This document shows positions 10,547 through 18,651 of a stretch of DNA of 34,511 bases, in pieces. The first letter of the stretch is position 1. Every line of letters begins with the position of its first letter. Location of the stretch: positions 1 through 34,511 of the forward strand of contig JAAFKA010000042.1 of assembly GCA_013299115.1 (NCBI GenBank), given 5' to 3'. Source of the stretch: Cytophagales bacterium (GTDB taxonomy: Bacteria; Bacteroidota; Bacteroidia; Cytophagales; Thermoflexibacteraceae). The notes under the pieces were generated by a model. That model was not told the DNA's origin. It made no database searches and saw only the letters and a list, made by a program, of their open reading frames with translations. The position numbers and the translations under genes were made by a program.

Positions 10547-11368
10547 TTACTGATTGTTAGACTTTTGTATAGCATAAATCACAAACATCACAAACATTAA
10601 AACCACCGTCATCACAGCAATCAACTTGATAACATCGGAGCTTGTGATTTGCTCCTTTTTGTGTTCTTCGGCTTGGCGGAGAAGTTCTTGCTGTTGTTGG
10701 GCTTTCAAAGCACCAGCCTCTACTTTTACCTGATTGAGTTCCATTTTGGTAGCCACCAATTCCTCACGAGTTTTGTTTAGTTCAGAAAACAAGTTGTTGG
10801 TTTGGTGCTGCATATCCTTCTGCGAACTTTGGAGGTTATTTTGCTTGTCGTTCAGGTTTTTATTTTCGTATTGGGCAGATTTTAGTTGGTCTTGTGCATC
10901 ACGCAACTGCTCTTGGGTATTTTTGAGCAAGCCATTGTTTTCTTTGCTTCTGTCGGTCAAAGCCTTAATCTCCTCATCACGATTGCGGATAATATCGTGC
11001 AAACGGCGTTTGTCTTCGCGCAACTCCCTGATTTCACTTTCCAATTTGTCTATATTACTTTCTTTGGCATCTATTTGGTTGCCTTTGCTGTCGAGCTGTG
11101 CCTCTTTGCGTGCCAATACTTCTTTGAAGGAGGCTACTTCCTCTTTCAACGACTCATTTTCTTTTTCCTTTTTGCTTATCAACGACTCATACTTTTCTTT
11201 GGTTTCTGTGAGTTCTGCCACCAATAAATCTTTGTCTTTGCCACTTCCAAAGCCAAAATTTGGCTTGGCTATGAGGTAAATAGCAACCACCAATATTGCA
11301 ATAACCACAAGGGCTATATTGCGAAATTGAGAGTATTTGGCAAATTCATTGCGAATATTATACTGCAT
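10547..11368 (-). CDS. Coiled-coil protein with a membrane anchor at each end
   Basis: A 273-residue protein of unrecognised family. A hydrophobic segment lies near the N-terminus (about 18-36, NIALVVIAILVVAIYLIA). A highly charged Glu/Lys/Gln-rich heptad region of about 190 residues follows, with long runs typical of a continuous coiled coil. A second membrane segment sits near the C-terminus (about 246-268, LIAVMTVVLMFVMFVIYAIQ). If both anchors are in the same membrane, the coiled coil must fold back or span a gap. It converges on the sensor kinase with 40 bases between stops, and lies downstream of the acetyltransferase with a 268-base gap, so it is probably its own transcription unit. 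A structural or spacer role in the envelope is only a guess. Confidence 0.7.
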   Translation of the reverse strand: MQYNIRNEFAKYSQFRNIALVVIAILVVAIYLIAKPNFGFGSGKDKDLLVAELTETKEKYESLISKKEKENESLKEEVASFKEVLARKEAQLDSKGNQIDAKESNIDKLESEIRELREDKRRLHDIIRNRDEEIKALTDRSKENNGLLKNTQEQLRDAQDQLKSAQYENKNLNDKQNNLQSSQKDMQHQTNNLFSELNKTREELVATKMELNQVKVEAGALKAQQQQELLRQAEEHKKEQITSSDVIKLIAVMTVVLMFVMFVIYAIQKSNNQ

Positions 11369-11636
11369 AGGTCAAAAAGAATGAATAGAAACGCAAAGTA
11401 AGGATTAAAAATGCAATTTTGCAAAACTTATTGGTTTGATAATCAATAAATTGAGTAAATGTATAAAGTTTTATTAAAAATTACAAAATTTAGCAAAAAG
11501 TTTTTTTTAGTGTGTTTTATGATGTAAACACTTCAAAAAGTTATTTCGCAACTAATAAAAATCCCGAAATTATGTCCTCCCTAAGAAATATGACAAAACA
11601 AAGATAAATTTAGAGTTGCATTTATTGTCCTGTATA

Positions 11637-12113
11637 CTAATTGTCCTTCAAATAACTTGCAATTTCTTGATTAGACAATTTGCCATTGACCCATTCGCCA
11701 TCGAAATTTGCATTAAACTTTCGGTAAAAGTTCAGGGCTGGCTCATTCCAATCTAAAACCTGCCAAACCAATAAAGCTGCTTGCTCGGCAAGGGTAACTT
11801 TCATTACTTGCTCAAAAAGCAAATAACCAATGCCTTTGCCTCTGTAGCTTTCGGTTACAATGATATCTTCCAAATAAATGCAACGCCCTTTCCACGTAGA
11901 ATAACGGACATAGTACAAAGCCATACCCACTATGTTGCCTTCGGTTTCGGCTACATAAAACTCAAAAACAGGGTGGCTACCAAAACCGTCTGCCAACATT
12001 TTATCGGGTGTATTGCTAACTTCTTGCGGTGCTTTTTCATAAATTGCCAACTCTACAATGAGCTGGTAAACTGCTGCCACATCTTGGGCTGTGCCTTTGC
12101 GAATGGTAAACAT
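11637..12113 (-). CDS. GNAT acetyltransferase, spermidine/spermine (SSAT)-like
   Basis: A 158-residue GNAT enzyme starting at the ATG at 12113 (MFTIRKGTAQD). The longer frame upstream lacks homology and runs through the promoter. It has the SSAT/thialysine acetyltransferase signatures: ELAIYEKAPQEV near the N-terminus, DGFGSHPVFEF, LYYVRYSTWKGRCIYLEDI, the acetyl-CoA loop RGKGIG, and WNEPALNFYRKFNA at the C-terminus. The family transfers acetyl groups to polyamines or small primary amines in the cytoplasm; the precise substrate is not predictable from sequence. A TAGCTTTG box on its strand (12140-12147) precedes the start by 26 bases. It diverges from the OmpP1 gene. Confidence 0.85.
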   Translation of the reverse strand: MFTIRKGTAQDVAAVYQLIVELAIYEKAPQEVSNTPDKMLADGFGSHPVFEFYVAETEGNIVGMALYYVRYSTWKGRCIYLEDIIVTESYRGKGIGYLLFEQVMKVTLAEQAALLVWQVLDWNEPALNFYRKFNANFDGEWVNGKLSNQEIASYLKDN

Positions 12114-12139
12114 ATTCCTTAGAGTCGTGTTAAAGTTTG

Positions 12140-12147
12140 CAAAGCTA
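12140..12147 (-). promoter_or_regulatory. -7 box for the GNAT gene
   Basis: On the minus strand the sequence reads TAGCTTTG, a full match to TAnnTTTG, 26 bases before the ATG at 12113. No convincing -33 element is seen. Confidence 0.45.
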
Positions 12148-12181
12148 CTAACTAAAATGTTTTTTTTGCGTACTATTAACA

Positions 12182-12189
12182 TAAATTTG
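12182..12189 (+). promoter_or_regulatory. Possible -7 box for the OmpP1 gene
   Basis: TAAATTTG fits TAnnTTTG and lies 93 bases before the porin start. A transcript starting a few bases downstream would carry the hairpin at 12197-12256 as its leader. No well-spaced -33 element is seen. Confidence 0.35.
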
Positions 12190-12196
12190 TGTAACC

Positions 12197-12256
12197 TGAA
12201 TGTAACTTATGCTTTAGCTTGTGCAAAATCACACGCTAAAGCGTATGCTACATTCA
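12197..12256. repeat. Imperfect palindrome, ACGCTTTAGCGTGTG family, copy 1
   Basis: A left arm of 27 bases (12197-12223, TGAATGTAACTTATGCTTTA...) and a right arm (12230-12256, containing CACACGCTAAAGCGTATG) are inverted copies with about five mismatches and a 6-base loop. The right arm reappears almost unchanged at 28081-28106, ahead of another gene, so this is a dispersed repeat. It ends 26 bases before the porin ATG. Confidence 0.75.
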
Positions 12257-12282
12257 TCATACACGAAAAAACTACACCAAAT

Positions 12283-13830
12283 ATGAAAAAAATCATTGTC
12301 TTTTTGGGACTTTTTTGCTGGCTTTGCCCTCAATGGGTGGCTGCACAAGGTTTTGCTATCACTGCTTTGCGTTATTCGCAAACCCAATTTGGCGGGTCTG
12401 CCCGTTTTCAGGCAACAGGCGGTGCCGCTACTGCCCTCGGTGGCGATATTTCTTCTGCCTACTACAACCCCGCAGGGTTGGGCTTTAACCGCAAATCCGA
12501 ATTTTCTTTTTCTCCTTCGCTGGCTGTCATAGGCTCAGAAGGAGATTATCAAAACAACCTGATGACCGACAACAAAGTGAATCCTAATGTCAATCATTTT
12601 GGTTTGGTGTTGGCTTTCCCAAAAGACGGAGGCAGCAATGAATTTAAAGGCGGTGCTTTTGCCATTACTTTCACCAGAATCAATAATTTTAACCAAAATG
12701 CCTTATATTCGGGTAACAATCCAAGGTCGTCTATTGCTTATGGACTTGTCGACCAGGCACAAGGTTTTCCTCCTGCCGAAGTAGAAAATCAATTTAGAAA
12801 TGGTATTTTTGATTTGGAAGTATTGGCAATAAACAATTATGTGATTAATCCAATTAGAGATAATTTGGGAAGGGCTACCGACACCTATTATGCAGATGTA
12901 AACAGAGGTGTATTCTCGCAAAGAGAAAGTATAAGAAATACAGGCTCGCAAAACCAATGGAACTTTTCTTATGGGGGCAACTACAAAGACTTTATCTATT
13001 TTGGGGCAGGATTGGGGATTCAAACTTTCAATTATGGTAGTCAAACCACTTTTAGTGAAACTCAACAAAGTGTGTATCCGATTCCGCGTGGAGGTACTTT
13101 GCCCGACTCTATTCCACCCATATTTTTGCGTAGTTTGCAACTAACAGAAACTCGCAACCAAAAAGGTACAGGTTTCAATTTGAATTTGGGTGTGATAGTC
13201 CGTCCTGTCGATTTTTTGCGTTTGGGAGTTAATTTTACTTCGCCAACTTGGTTTTCTCTTACCACCGAATATAGTGCCTCGATGAAATCTACTTTCCAAA
13301 ACTATCTTGCCGATGATGGAAAACTACTCAATACAACAATTGAGGGTGCTACCCTGCTTAACACCTCTAATGTGAGTATGATTACGCCTTTGCGTTTGAA
13401 TGGAGGTATTGCAGGCATTATAGGCAAACACGGTTTTTTGAGTTTCGATGCAGAGTATGTAGATTTTTCGGCTGCCAGTGTGAGTGCGGAGTTTAATTTA
13501 GATGCTTCTAATCAAGCCATAAAAACCAACTACACTTCCGCCTTTAATTTTCGAGGTGGTGGTGAATGGCGTTTGTCTAAGTTCAGGGCAAGAGCAGGGG
13601 CAGCTTATTATGGTAGCCCGTACAAGGTAAACGACAGATTTTACAAAAACAGATTTTGCCTTACCGCAGGCATTGGCTACTACACCAAGAAAAACTATTT
13701 CGACCTTACCCTTGTGCAGCAAACCAGTGGCGAATCTCGCACTTTGTATGATTCTAGTATAGAAAATCCTATTGCGGGGATTACCACCAATAGAACAAAT
13801 ATAGTACTTACAGCAGGGTTTTATTTTTGA
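12283..13830 (+). CDS. OmpP1/FadL-family outer-membrane protein
   Basis: A 515-residue outer-membrane beta-barrel of the OmpP1/FadL/TodX family, which carries hydrophobic compounds across the outer membrane. The start at 12283 gives a typical signal peptide (MKKIIVFLGLFCWLCP...AAQG); the upstream extension of the frame runs through a palindromic repeat and is not coding. The hallmark N-terminal region is clear: FGGSARFQATGGAATALGGD followed by ISSAYYNPAGLGF. Alternating-hydrophobicity strands follow, and the protein ends in LTAGFYF, with the terminal aromatic residue expected for barrel assembly. Substrate is unknown. It is followed by a cluster of palindromes (13835-14105) and converges on the gamma-glutamyltransferase gene. 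Confidence 0.9.
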   Translation: MKKIIVFLGLFCWLCPQWVAAQGFAITALRYSQTQFGGSARFQATGGAATALGGDISSAYYNPAGLGFNRKSEFSFSPSLAVIGSEGDYQNNLMTDNKVNPNVNHFGLVLAFPKDGGSNEFKGGAFAITFTRINNFNQNALYSGNNPRSSIAYGLVDQAQGFPPAEVENQFRNGIFDLEVLAINNYVINPIRDNLGRATDTYYADVNRGVFSQRESIRNTGSQNQWNFSYGGNYKDFIYFGAGLGIQTFNYGSQTTFSETQQSVYPIPRGGTLPDSIPPIFLRSLQLTETRNQKGTGFNLNLGVIVRPVDFLRLGVNFTSPTWFSLTTEYSASMKSTFQNYLADDGKLLNTTIEGATLLNTSNVSMITPLRLNGGIAGIIGKHGFLSFDAEYVDFSAASVSAEFNLDASNQAIKTNYTSAFNFRGGGEWRLSKFRARAGAAYYGSPYKVNDRFYKNRFCLTAGIGYYTKKNYFDLTLVQQTSGESRTLYDSSIENPIAGITTNRTNIVLTAGFYF

Positions 13831-13834
13831 TAAT

Positions 13835-13946
13835 ATACACATCGGAAAGTGGTTTTGGGATTTGAGCAGTAACAGTTCTTTAAGAACTGTTACTGCTATG
13901 CTCTATTTTTGAAATTAAAATCCTAAAACCACTTTCCTATGTGTAT
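13835..13946. repeat. 112-bp composite palindrome between convergent genes
   Basis: Outer arms of about 29 bases (beginning ATACACATCGGAAAGTGG at 13835 and ending at 13946) pair with two or three mismatches. Inside lies a perfect 16-base inverted repeat, AGCAGTAACAGTTCTT, at 13865-13880, with its complement at 13882-13897. It lies 4 bases past the porin stop and could terminate transcription in either direction. Confidence 0.85.
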
Positions 13947-14105
13947 AGACAGGTGCTTTCGGTTTCTCAAAACCAAAAGTGCATATTTCCGATGTGTATA
14001 GGCAGGTGTTTTCGGTTTCTCAAAACCGAAAGTGCATACTACTTTAGTTTTGAGAAACCAAAATTACAAGAGGTGCTTGTGGTTTTGGTTTCTCAAAACC
14101 GAACT
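13947..14105. repeat. Cluster of GGTTTCTCAAAACC hairpin repeats
   Basis: Three forward copies of a GGTTTCTCAAAACC core, at about 13970, 14014 and 14088, plus one inverted copy (GTTTTGAGAAACC, about 14047). Each core is a short hairpin; TTCGGTTT-CTCA-AAACCGAA at 14011-14030 is perfect. The first two sit in a longer direct repeat of about 54 bases that starts GTGTATAGRCAGGTG (13941 and 13994). Open frames through this stretch are fortuitous. Confidence 0.75.
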
Positions 14106-14111
14106 TTTACC

Positions 14112-15662
14112 TTACACACTCCTTACCACACCTGCCCTGCGGCTGTCTGCTACACCTTCTGGTGTACCATTTTGGTCTATAAAAATACTATGCACGCCAC
14201 CAAAAAACATATTTTGGGTTTCCCAAACAGTCCGTTTTTGCTCATCAGGTAGTTGAATGGCTGCTACATTGGCAGAATTATAGGCTGGTTCTATATCCAA
14301 TACGTTTTTGTCCCAGTGCATACGTGGCAACTGAACAGACTCTTGTGGACTTTTCTCAAATTCTATGTGATTCAAAACCACTTGTGTAATAGCAGAACGG
14401 ATACGATTTGCCCCACCAGAGCCAAAAGCAGCTACGGCTTTGCCATTTTTTAGCACCAACGTAGGCGACATCATAGACGTAATCCGTTGGTTAGTTGCCC
14501 ATTTATGAAAACCCAACGGATTGAGGTCTGCCTCGCCCAACATATTGCTCAACATAATGCCTGTTTTGGGAACAATATAACCGCAACCTTGCCCATGCGA
14601 GGTGGTCATGGCTGCTATGTTGCCAGCTTTGTCGGCTATGCTGATGTGGGTGGTGCTGCCCAATCTGTCGTCAAATTTTGGTAAATTGCTACGCACAGCT
14701 TGCAAATAGGTTTGGTCTAAAAACTCCAACAAAACAGTAGGCTCATAGAGTTTTTGGTCTAAAAGTTGACTGCGAGAGGCTGCGGTGAGTCGCATAGCAT
14801 TTGCCAAATAATGGAGGTGTTGCCCACTCCCAAAACCAAATTGATTGAGTTTGAGAGGTTCGAGCAATTTAAGCATAAAGGCTATCAACGAGCCACCTGT
14901 TGCAGGCGGTGGATTGGTGCTGATGGTGTAGTTGCCGTACTGCACTTGCAAGGGTTTTCGTTCATAGACCTGAAAGTTTTTGAGGTCGTCTAAGGTGAGG
15001 TAGCCCCCTTGTTCTTGGCAGTCTTTGGCTATTCGTTGGGCTATTTCGCCTTCGTAAAATTCTTTGGCGTTGCCTTGTTTTGCCATGTATTCTAAGGTAT
15101 CTGCAAAATCGGGGAAGGCTATGGTGTCGCCAACGGGTTTAATTTTGCCATTTTTCATAAACAAAGCCTTGCCTTCGTTTTTGGAGGTAATGGCGGGACC
15201 TACCAACTCCATGAGGTAATTTGCATACTCCGTAATGACCACGCCCTTGCGAGCAGCCTCCACCGCAGGGGCAGCAATGACCGAAAAAGGCAGAGAGCCT
15301 AATCTTTTGTGGACATGAAACAGCCCTGCTAAGTTGCCAGGGGTGGCTGCACCTCCCAAACCTACATTGAAAGTTTGTTTGGTAGCTCCAAAATCAATTT
15401 CGATGGCGTAAAAATCCAATTCTTTTTCGGGTCTTTTGTGCATAGGGGTTTGCACAAAAAAGTCGAACAAAATATTTTCGCCTTTGGCAGTCAGCACATT
15501 CATAAAACCGCCACCACCTGCGGAGGTCATAGAAGGTTCGGCTACATAAGTCATAAGCCCTGCTGCTATCATGGCATCGAAGGCGTTGCCACCCACTTCT
15601 AAAATATCAATGGCTGCTTGGGCAGTTTGCGGATGCCCACAAGAAACTATACCTTTTTGCAT
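14112..15662 (-). CDS. Gamma-glutamyltransferase family protein
   Basis: An Ntn-hydrolase of the gamma-glutamyltranspeptidase superfamily. From the ATG at 15662 (MQKGIVSCGHPQTAQ) it has 516 residues; an upstream ATG at 15686 would add eight. Conserved parts are GGNAFDAMIAAG, GGGGFMN, the central autoprocessing site GSTTHISIADKAGN (the first Thr, residue 337 from this start, is the expected nucleophile and new N-terminus), the oxyanion region SNMLGEADL and MMSPTLVLKNG. Such enzymes cleave gamma-glutamyl bonds, classically in glutathione, but many family members act on other substrates such as cephalosporin side chains. There is no signal peptide, unlike periplasmic Ggt, so a cytoplasmic YwrD-like hydrolase is more likely. 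It is downstream of, but 33 bases apart from, the UbiA gene on the same strand. Confidence 0.88.
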   Translation of the reverse strand: MQKGIVSCGHPQTAQAAIDILEVGGNAFDAMIAAGLMTYVAEPSMTSAGGGGFMNVLTAKGENILFDFFVQTPMHKRPEKELDFYAIEIDFGATKQTFNVGLGGAATPGNLAGLFHVHKRLGSLPFSVIAAPAVEAARKGVVITEYANYLMELVGPAITSKNEGKALFMKNGKIKPVGDTIAFPDFADTLEYMAKQGNAKEFYEGEIAQRIAKDCQEQGGYLTLDDLKNFQVYERKPLQVQYGNYTISTNPPPATGGSLIAFMLKLLEPLKLNQFGFGSGQHLHYLANAMRLTAASRSQLLDQKLYEPTVLLEFLDQTYLQAVRSNLPKFDDRLGSTTHISIADKAGNIAAMTTSHGQGCGYIVPKTGIMLSNMLGEADLNPLGFHKWATNQRITSMMSPTLVLKNGKAVAAFGSGGANRIRSAITQVVLNHIEFEKSPQESVQLPRMHWDKNVLDIEPAYNSANVAAIQLPDEQKRTVWETQNMFFGGVHSIFIDQNGTPEGVADSRRAGVVRSV

Positions 15663-15695
15663 AAATTTTTTGTGCGAAATATACAAATTGTGTTT

Positions 15696-16577
15696 TTAAT
15701 TTATTGCAAAATGTTTCCAATAAAAAAACAAAATGAAACAAAAATTAGTACACAAGGCAGAAATCAGATTAAGCCACATGGTATTTTTAAAATTGGCGTG
15801 TTGCGGATTTTGGTAACTAATAAAAGCCCAATACAAAAAAAACAGTAAAGTAGGTGACAAAGCCAAATGAAAAGTGAGCAAATTGGTAGTACCTCCATCA
15901 TATTGCCAAAAATAATAAGACAAACCACCAATAGCACAGCCAAACAAGGTAGCAGTATAGGCAAAGGTACCGCGAATACCCAACAGCCTACTCATAGTCA
16001 AATCTCCTCTTTTGGCATCTTCCTCATGCTGATAAATTTGAGTCATAGGATAAGACCCTATGAGCATAAAACTCATCAGAGCAGCAGGTAAAACGACCTT
16101 AAATTGCAAAACTTCTTGCCAGCTTTGCTCTGTAACAGCCTGATAAACAGCCAAAAAGATAAATGCCCCCTGAAAAAAACCAACAGTTAATAGACTAATG
16201 ACAGGATATTTTTTGAGGCGAATCTTGTCGTGGCTGTAAGCTTTGGAGGCTAATCCATACAGAAAAATAGCAACAGCAAATTGCCAATTTACGAACAAAG
16301 CCATGAACAAAGCCAATCCTTCCATAAACAGTGATGCCCACAGCAGTTCTTTTGTTACAGGTGGTGGTTTTTCTAAACCGCCAATGCTACCCTCGTCTTT
16401 ATCGTAATAGGAGTTGAAACCATTGCTGGCAGGATAGGCAAATAAATGCAAGGATAAAAAAGCAAATACCGCAACCGAAACCGACACCGAAGGGGCTACA
16501 CTCAATGCAAACCAAAAAATGGGCATCAAGAAAAACGAGAAGGGTACACGCAGATGGAGGAGGGTGGAGGTGGTCAT
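15696..16577 (-). CDS. UbiA-family prenyltransferase
   Basis: A 293-residue integral membrane protein with eight or nine hydrophobic helices. The start at 16577 (MTTSTLLHLRVPFSFFLMPI) fits the family; MYFPQ at 16622 is an alternative, and the longer frame overlaps the prfA promoter. The first Asp-rich motif is NGFNSYYDKDEGSIGGLEKP, and the second loop has HDKIRLKKYP, where UbiA enzymes bind the prenyl diphosphate with Mg. The family attaches prenyl chains to aromatic or other acceptors in quinone, heme, chlorophyll-like or lipid pathways; the acceptor is not evident here. The gene is divergent from prfA and sits upstream of the gamma-glutamyltransferase gene (33 bases), with which it may share a transcript. 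Confidence 0.82.
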   Translation of the reverse strand: MTTSTLLHLRVPFSFFLMPIFWFALSVAPSVSVSVAVFAFLSLHLFAYPASNGFNSYYDKDEGSIGGLEKPPPVTKELLWASLFMEGLALFMALFVNWQFAVAIFLYGLASKAYSHDKIRLKKYPVISLLTVGFFQGAFIFLAVYQAVTEQSWQEVLQFKVVLPAALMSFMLIGSYPMTQIYQHEEDAKRGDLTMSRLLGIRGTFAYTATLFGCAIGGLSYYFWQYDGGTTNLLTFHLALSPTLLFFLYWAFISYQNPQHANFKNTMWLNLISALCTNFCFILFFYWKHFAIN

Positions 16578-16638
16578 GCTTAGTAAAGTGGTGTGGTGAA
16601 TAATATTTTGCGGAAAATACATTTTTTTTGAGAAATAA

Positions 16639-16741
16639 TAGAGGTTATTGCGATATTTTTTGCATAGAAAATTAACTTGTTGATTTTCAGCTAATTGACC
16701 TTGCACCCTAAAGGGTACGGTACAAATCGTAATAACCTCTA
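16639..16741. repeat. Inverted repeat in the UbiA-prfA divergent region
   Basis: TAGAGGTTATTGCGAT (16639-16654) and ATCGTAATAACCTCTA (16726-16741) are inverted with one mismatch. Between them is the small palindrome ACCCTAAAGGGT (about 16705-16716). It lies between the UbiA start and the prfA promoter, so it could be a binding site or a hairpin in the UbiA leader. Confidence 0.6.
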
Positions 16742-16760
16742 ATAGTATCAAAGTAAAAAT

Positions 16761-16791
16761 TTTGTTAATCAGAAAAAAAATACTACCTTTG
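16761..16791 (+). promoter_or_regulatory. prfA promoter (TTTG-N19-TACCTTTG)
   Basis: TTTG at 16761-16764 and TACCTTTG at 16784-16791 match both Bacteroidota promoter elements with exactly 19 bases between them. The -7 box ends 38 bases before the prfA ATG. Confidence 0.8.
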
Positions 16792-16829
16792 CAGGCAATT
16801 CCAATACTTGGTAAGCAACGCAACAATTT

Positions 16830-17912
16830 ATGATAGAAAAGTTAGAAGAAATCAAATTGCGATTTGATGAAGTAGCCCACCTCATTACGCAGCCTGAACA
16901 GATGGCTGATATGAAACAGTATGCAAAACTGAACAAAGAATACAAAGAACTCGATAGGATTGTAGTGCAATACAAGCTATACAAAGACCTGCTGGGCAAT
17001 ATAGAAAGTGCCAAAGAACTGCTACGGACAGAAAAAGACCCCGATTTTAGAGAAATGGCAAAAGCCGAATTGGAAACCTTAGAGCCGCAGCAAAGTCAGA
17101 TGGAAGATGCTATCCGCAACTTACTCATTCCCAAAGACCCTAACGACAGCAAAGATATTATTCTCGAAATCAGGGCTGGTACAGGTGGCGAAGAAGCTGC
17201 AATTTTTGCAGGAGATTTGTTCCGTATGTACCAACGATTTGCCGAGAAAAAAGGCTGGAAAATGGAAACCATAGACTACATGGACGGGGCATCGGGAGGT
17301 TACAAAGAGATTGTACTTGCCGTAGCAGGCGAAGACGTATATGGTATGCTCAAATATGAGGCAGGTGTGCATAGAGTACAACGAGTGCCAGCCACCGAAA
17401 CGCAGGGCAGAGTCCATACTTCGGCTGCTTCGGTAGCCGTATTGCCAGAGGCAGATGATGTGGAGGTGCAAATCAATATGAGTGATGTGCGAAAAGATAC
17501 TTTTTGCTCTTCAGGACCTGGTGGGCAGTCTGTAAACACAACGTATTCGGCTATTCGCCTCACCCACATACCTACGGGTGTGGTGGTGCAGTGCCAAGAC
17601 GAAAAATCGCAAATCAAGAACTTCGAGAAAGCCTTTAAGGTATTGAAAGCAAGGATTTATGAAATAGAATTGGCAAAACACAACGAGGCTATCTCCGCTC
17701 AACGCAAAACCATGGTGGGCAGTGGCGACAGGTCAGACAAAATTCGCACCTACAACTACCCACAAAGCAGGGTAACAGACCACCGAATCAACTATACGAC
17801 CCACAATTTGCCCGCCGTCATGGACGGGTCTATCGAGGAGTTTATCGAGGAGTTGCGTCTGGTGGACAATGCCGAAAGACTAAAAGAAGGAATAGCTGCT
17901 AAAACTACTTAA
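16830..17912 (+). CDS. prfA: Peptide chain release factor 1
   Basis: Class I release factor, 360 residues, the usual RF1 length. It recognises UAA and UAG in the ribosomal A site and triggers hydrolysis of peptidyl-tRNA. The codon-reading tripeptide is PAT (residues 187-189, in RVPATETQGRVHTSA), which distinguishes RF1 from the SPF of RF2. The catalytic GGQ is at 231-233 (SSGPGGQSVNTTYSAIRLTH), whose Gln is normally methylated by PrmC. An N-terminal helical domain and the C-terminal YNYPQSRVTDHRI segment are intact. The ATG at 16830 follows a strong promoter. The glycosyltransferase gene begins one base after the stop codon, so the two are almost certainly co-transcribed. Confidence 0.98.
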   Translation: MIEKLEEIKLRFDEVAHLITQPEQMADMKQYAKLNKEYKELDRIVVQYKLYKDLLGNIESAKELLRTEKDPDFREMAKAELETLEPQQSQMEDAIRNLLIPKDPNDSKDIILEIRAGTGGEEAAIFAGDLFRMYQRFAEKKGWKMETIDYMDGASGGYKEIVLAVAGEDVYGMLKYEAGVHRVQRVPATETQGRVHTSAASVAVLPEADDVEVQINMSDVRKDTFCSSGPGGQSVNTTYSAIRLTHIPTGVVVQCQDEKSQIKNFEKAFKVLKARIYEIELAKHNEAISAQRKTMVGSGDRSDKIRTYNYPQSRVTDHRINYTTHNLPAVMDGSIEEFIEELRLVDNAERLKEGIAAKTT

Positions 17913-17913
17913 A

Positions 17914-18651
17914 ATGAAGCTAAGCATAGTCATTCCTGCTTATAACGAGGCAGATTCTTTGCCTGAAACTTTGACCACTTTACATGAGGTATTGGCAAAA
18001 GAGCAAATACCTCATGAAATTTTGGTAATTAATGACAATTCCAAAGATACAACTTTACAAGTATTGGAAAGTTTAGCCACAAAAATTCCTACTTTGCGTT
18101 ACCTTACCAATCCGCCACCGTACAACGGATTTGGTTATGCTGTTCGCAAGGGTTTAGAAAATTTTACAGGAGATTGCGTAGCCCTGATGATGGCAGATTT
18201 GTCCGATTCACCAGAGGATTTGGTAATTTATTATCGTACCTTACTCAAAGAAAATACAGATTGTGTTTTTGGCAGTCGGTTTATCAAAGGCGGGGCAGTT
18301 TATGACTATCCGCCTTTGAAATTATCTATCAACCGTCTTGCCAATTACGTTGTAAAGCTGGTTTTCAGCGTACCTTACAACGATTTTACCAATGCCTTCA
18401 AATTATACAAGAAAGAAACTATACAAGGCATACAACCGTTGCTGTCCCCACATTTTAACCTTACCTTAGAACTTTCGCTAAAATCCATAGTGCGTGGTTA
18501 TTCGTTTGTGATTGTTCCCAATTCGTGGACAAACCGCAAATACGGCGAATCGAAACTAAAAATTAAAGAAATGGGCAGTCGTTATTTTTTCATTCTGCTC
18601 TATTGTCTGATTGAAAAATTCTTTTCGAGGGGTGATTATAGAAAAAAGTAG
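17914..18651 (+). CDS. Family 2 glycosyltransferase (polyprenol-phosphate type)
   Basis: A 245-residue GT-A glycosyltransferase most like dolichol/polyprenol-phosphate mannosyl- or glucosyltransferases. It has the N-terminal nucleotide-binding strand IVIPAYNEADSL (5-16), the acidic VINDNSKD turn (D41), the metal-binding DLSD (95-98, in place of DAD), and the GSRFIKGG acceptor-side motif. No C-terminal membrane helices follow the catalytic domain, so it is the short, DPM1-like form that works at the inner face of the membrane. It starts one base after the prfA stop and its 3' end overlaps the convergent FemAB-like gene by 16 bases. The transferred sugar cannot be told from sequence. Confidence 0.88.
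   Translation: MKLSIVIPAYNEADSLPETLTTLHEVLAKEQIPHEILVINDNSKDTTLQVLESLATKIPTLRYLTNPPPYNGFGYAVRKGLENFTGDCVALMMADLSDSPEDLVIYYRTLLKENTDCVFGSRFIKGGAVYDYPPLKLSINRLANYVVKLVFSVPYNDFTNAFKLYKKETIQGIQPLLSPHFNLTLELSLKSIVRGYSFVIVPNSWTNRKYGESKLKIKEMGSRYFFILLYCLIEKFFSRGDYRKK

Noticed and set aside
12091-12282. Longer N-terminus for the porin
   Set aside because: The extension reads through the divergent promoter region and a palindromic repeat, whereas the ATG at 12283 gives a canonical signal peptide.
13941-14256. Plus-strand frames over the palindrome cluster and the ggt 3' end
   Set aside because: Low-complexity products derived from the GGTTTCTCAAAACC repeats and antisense to ggt.
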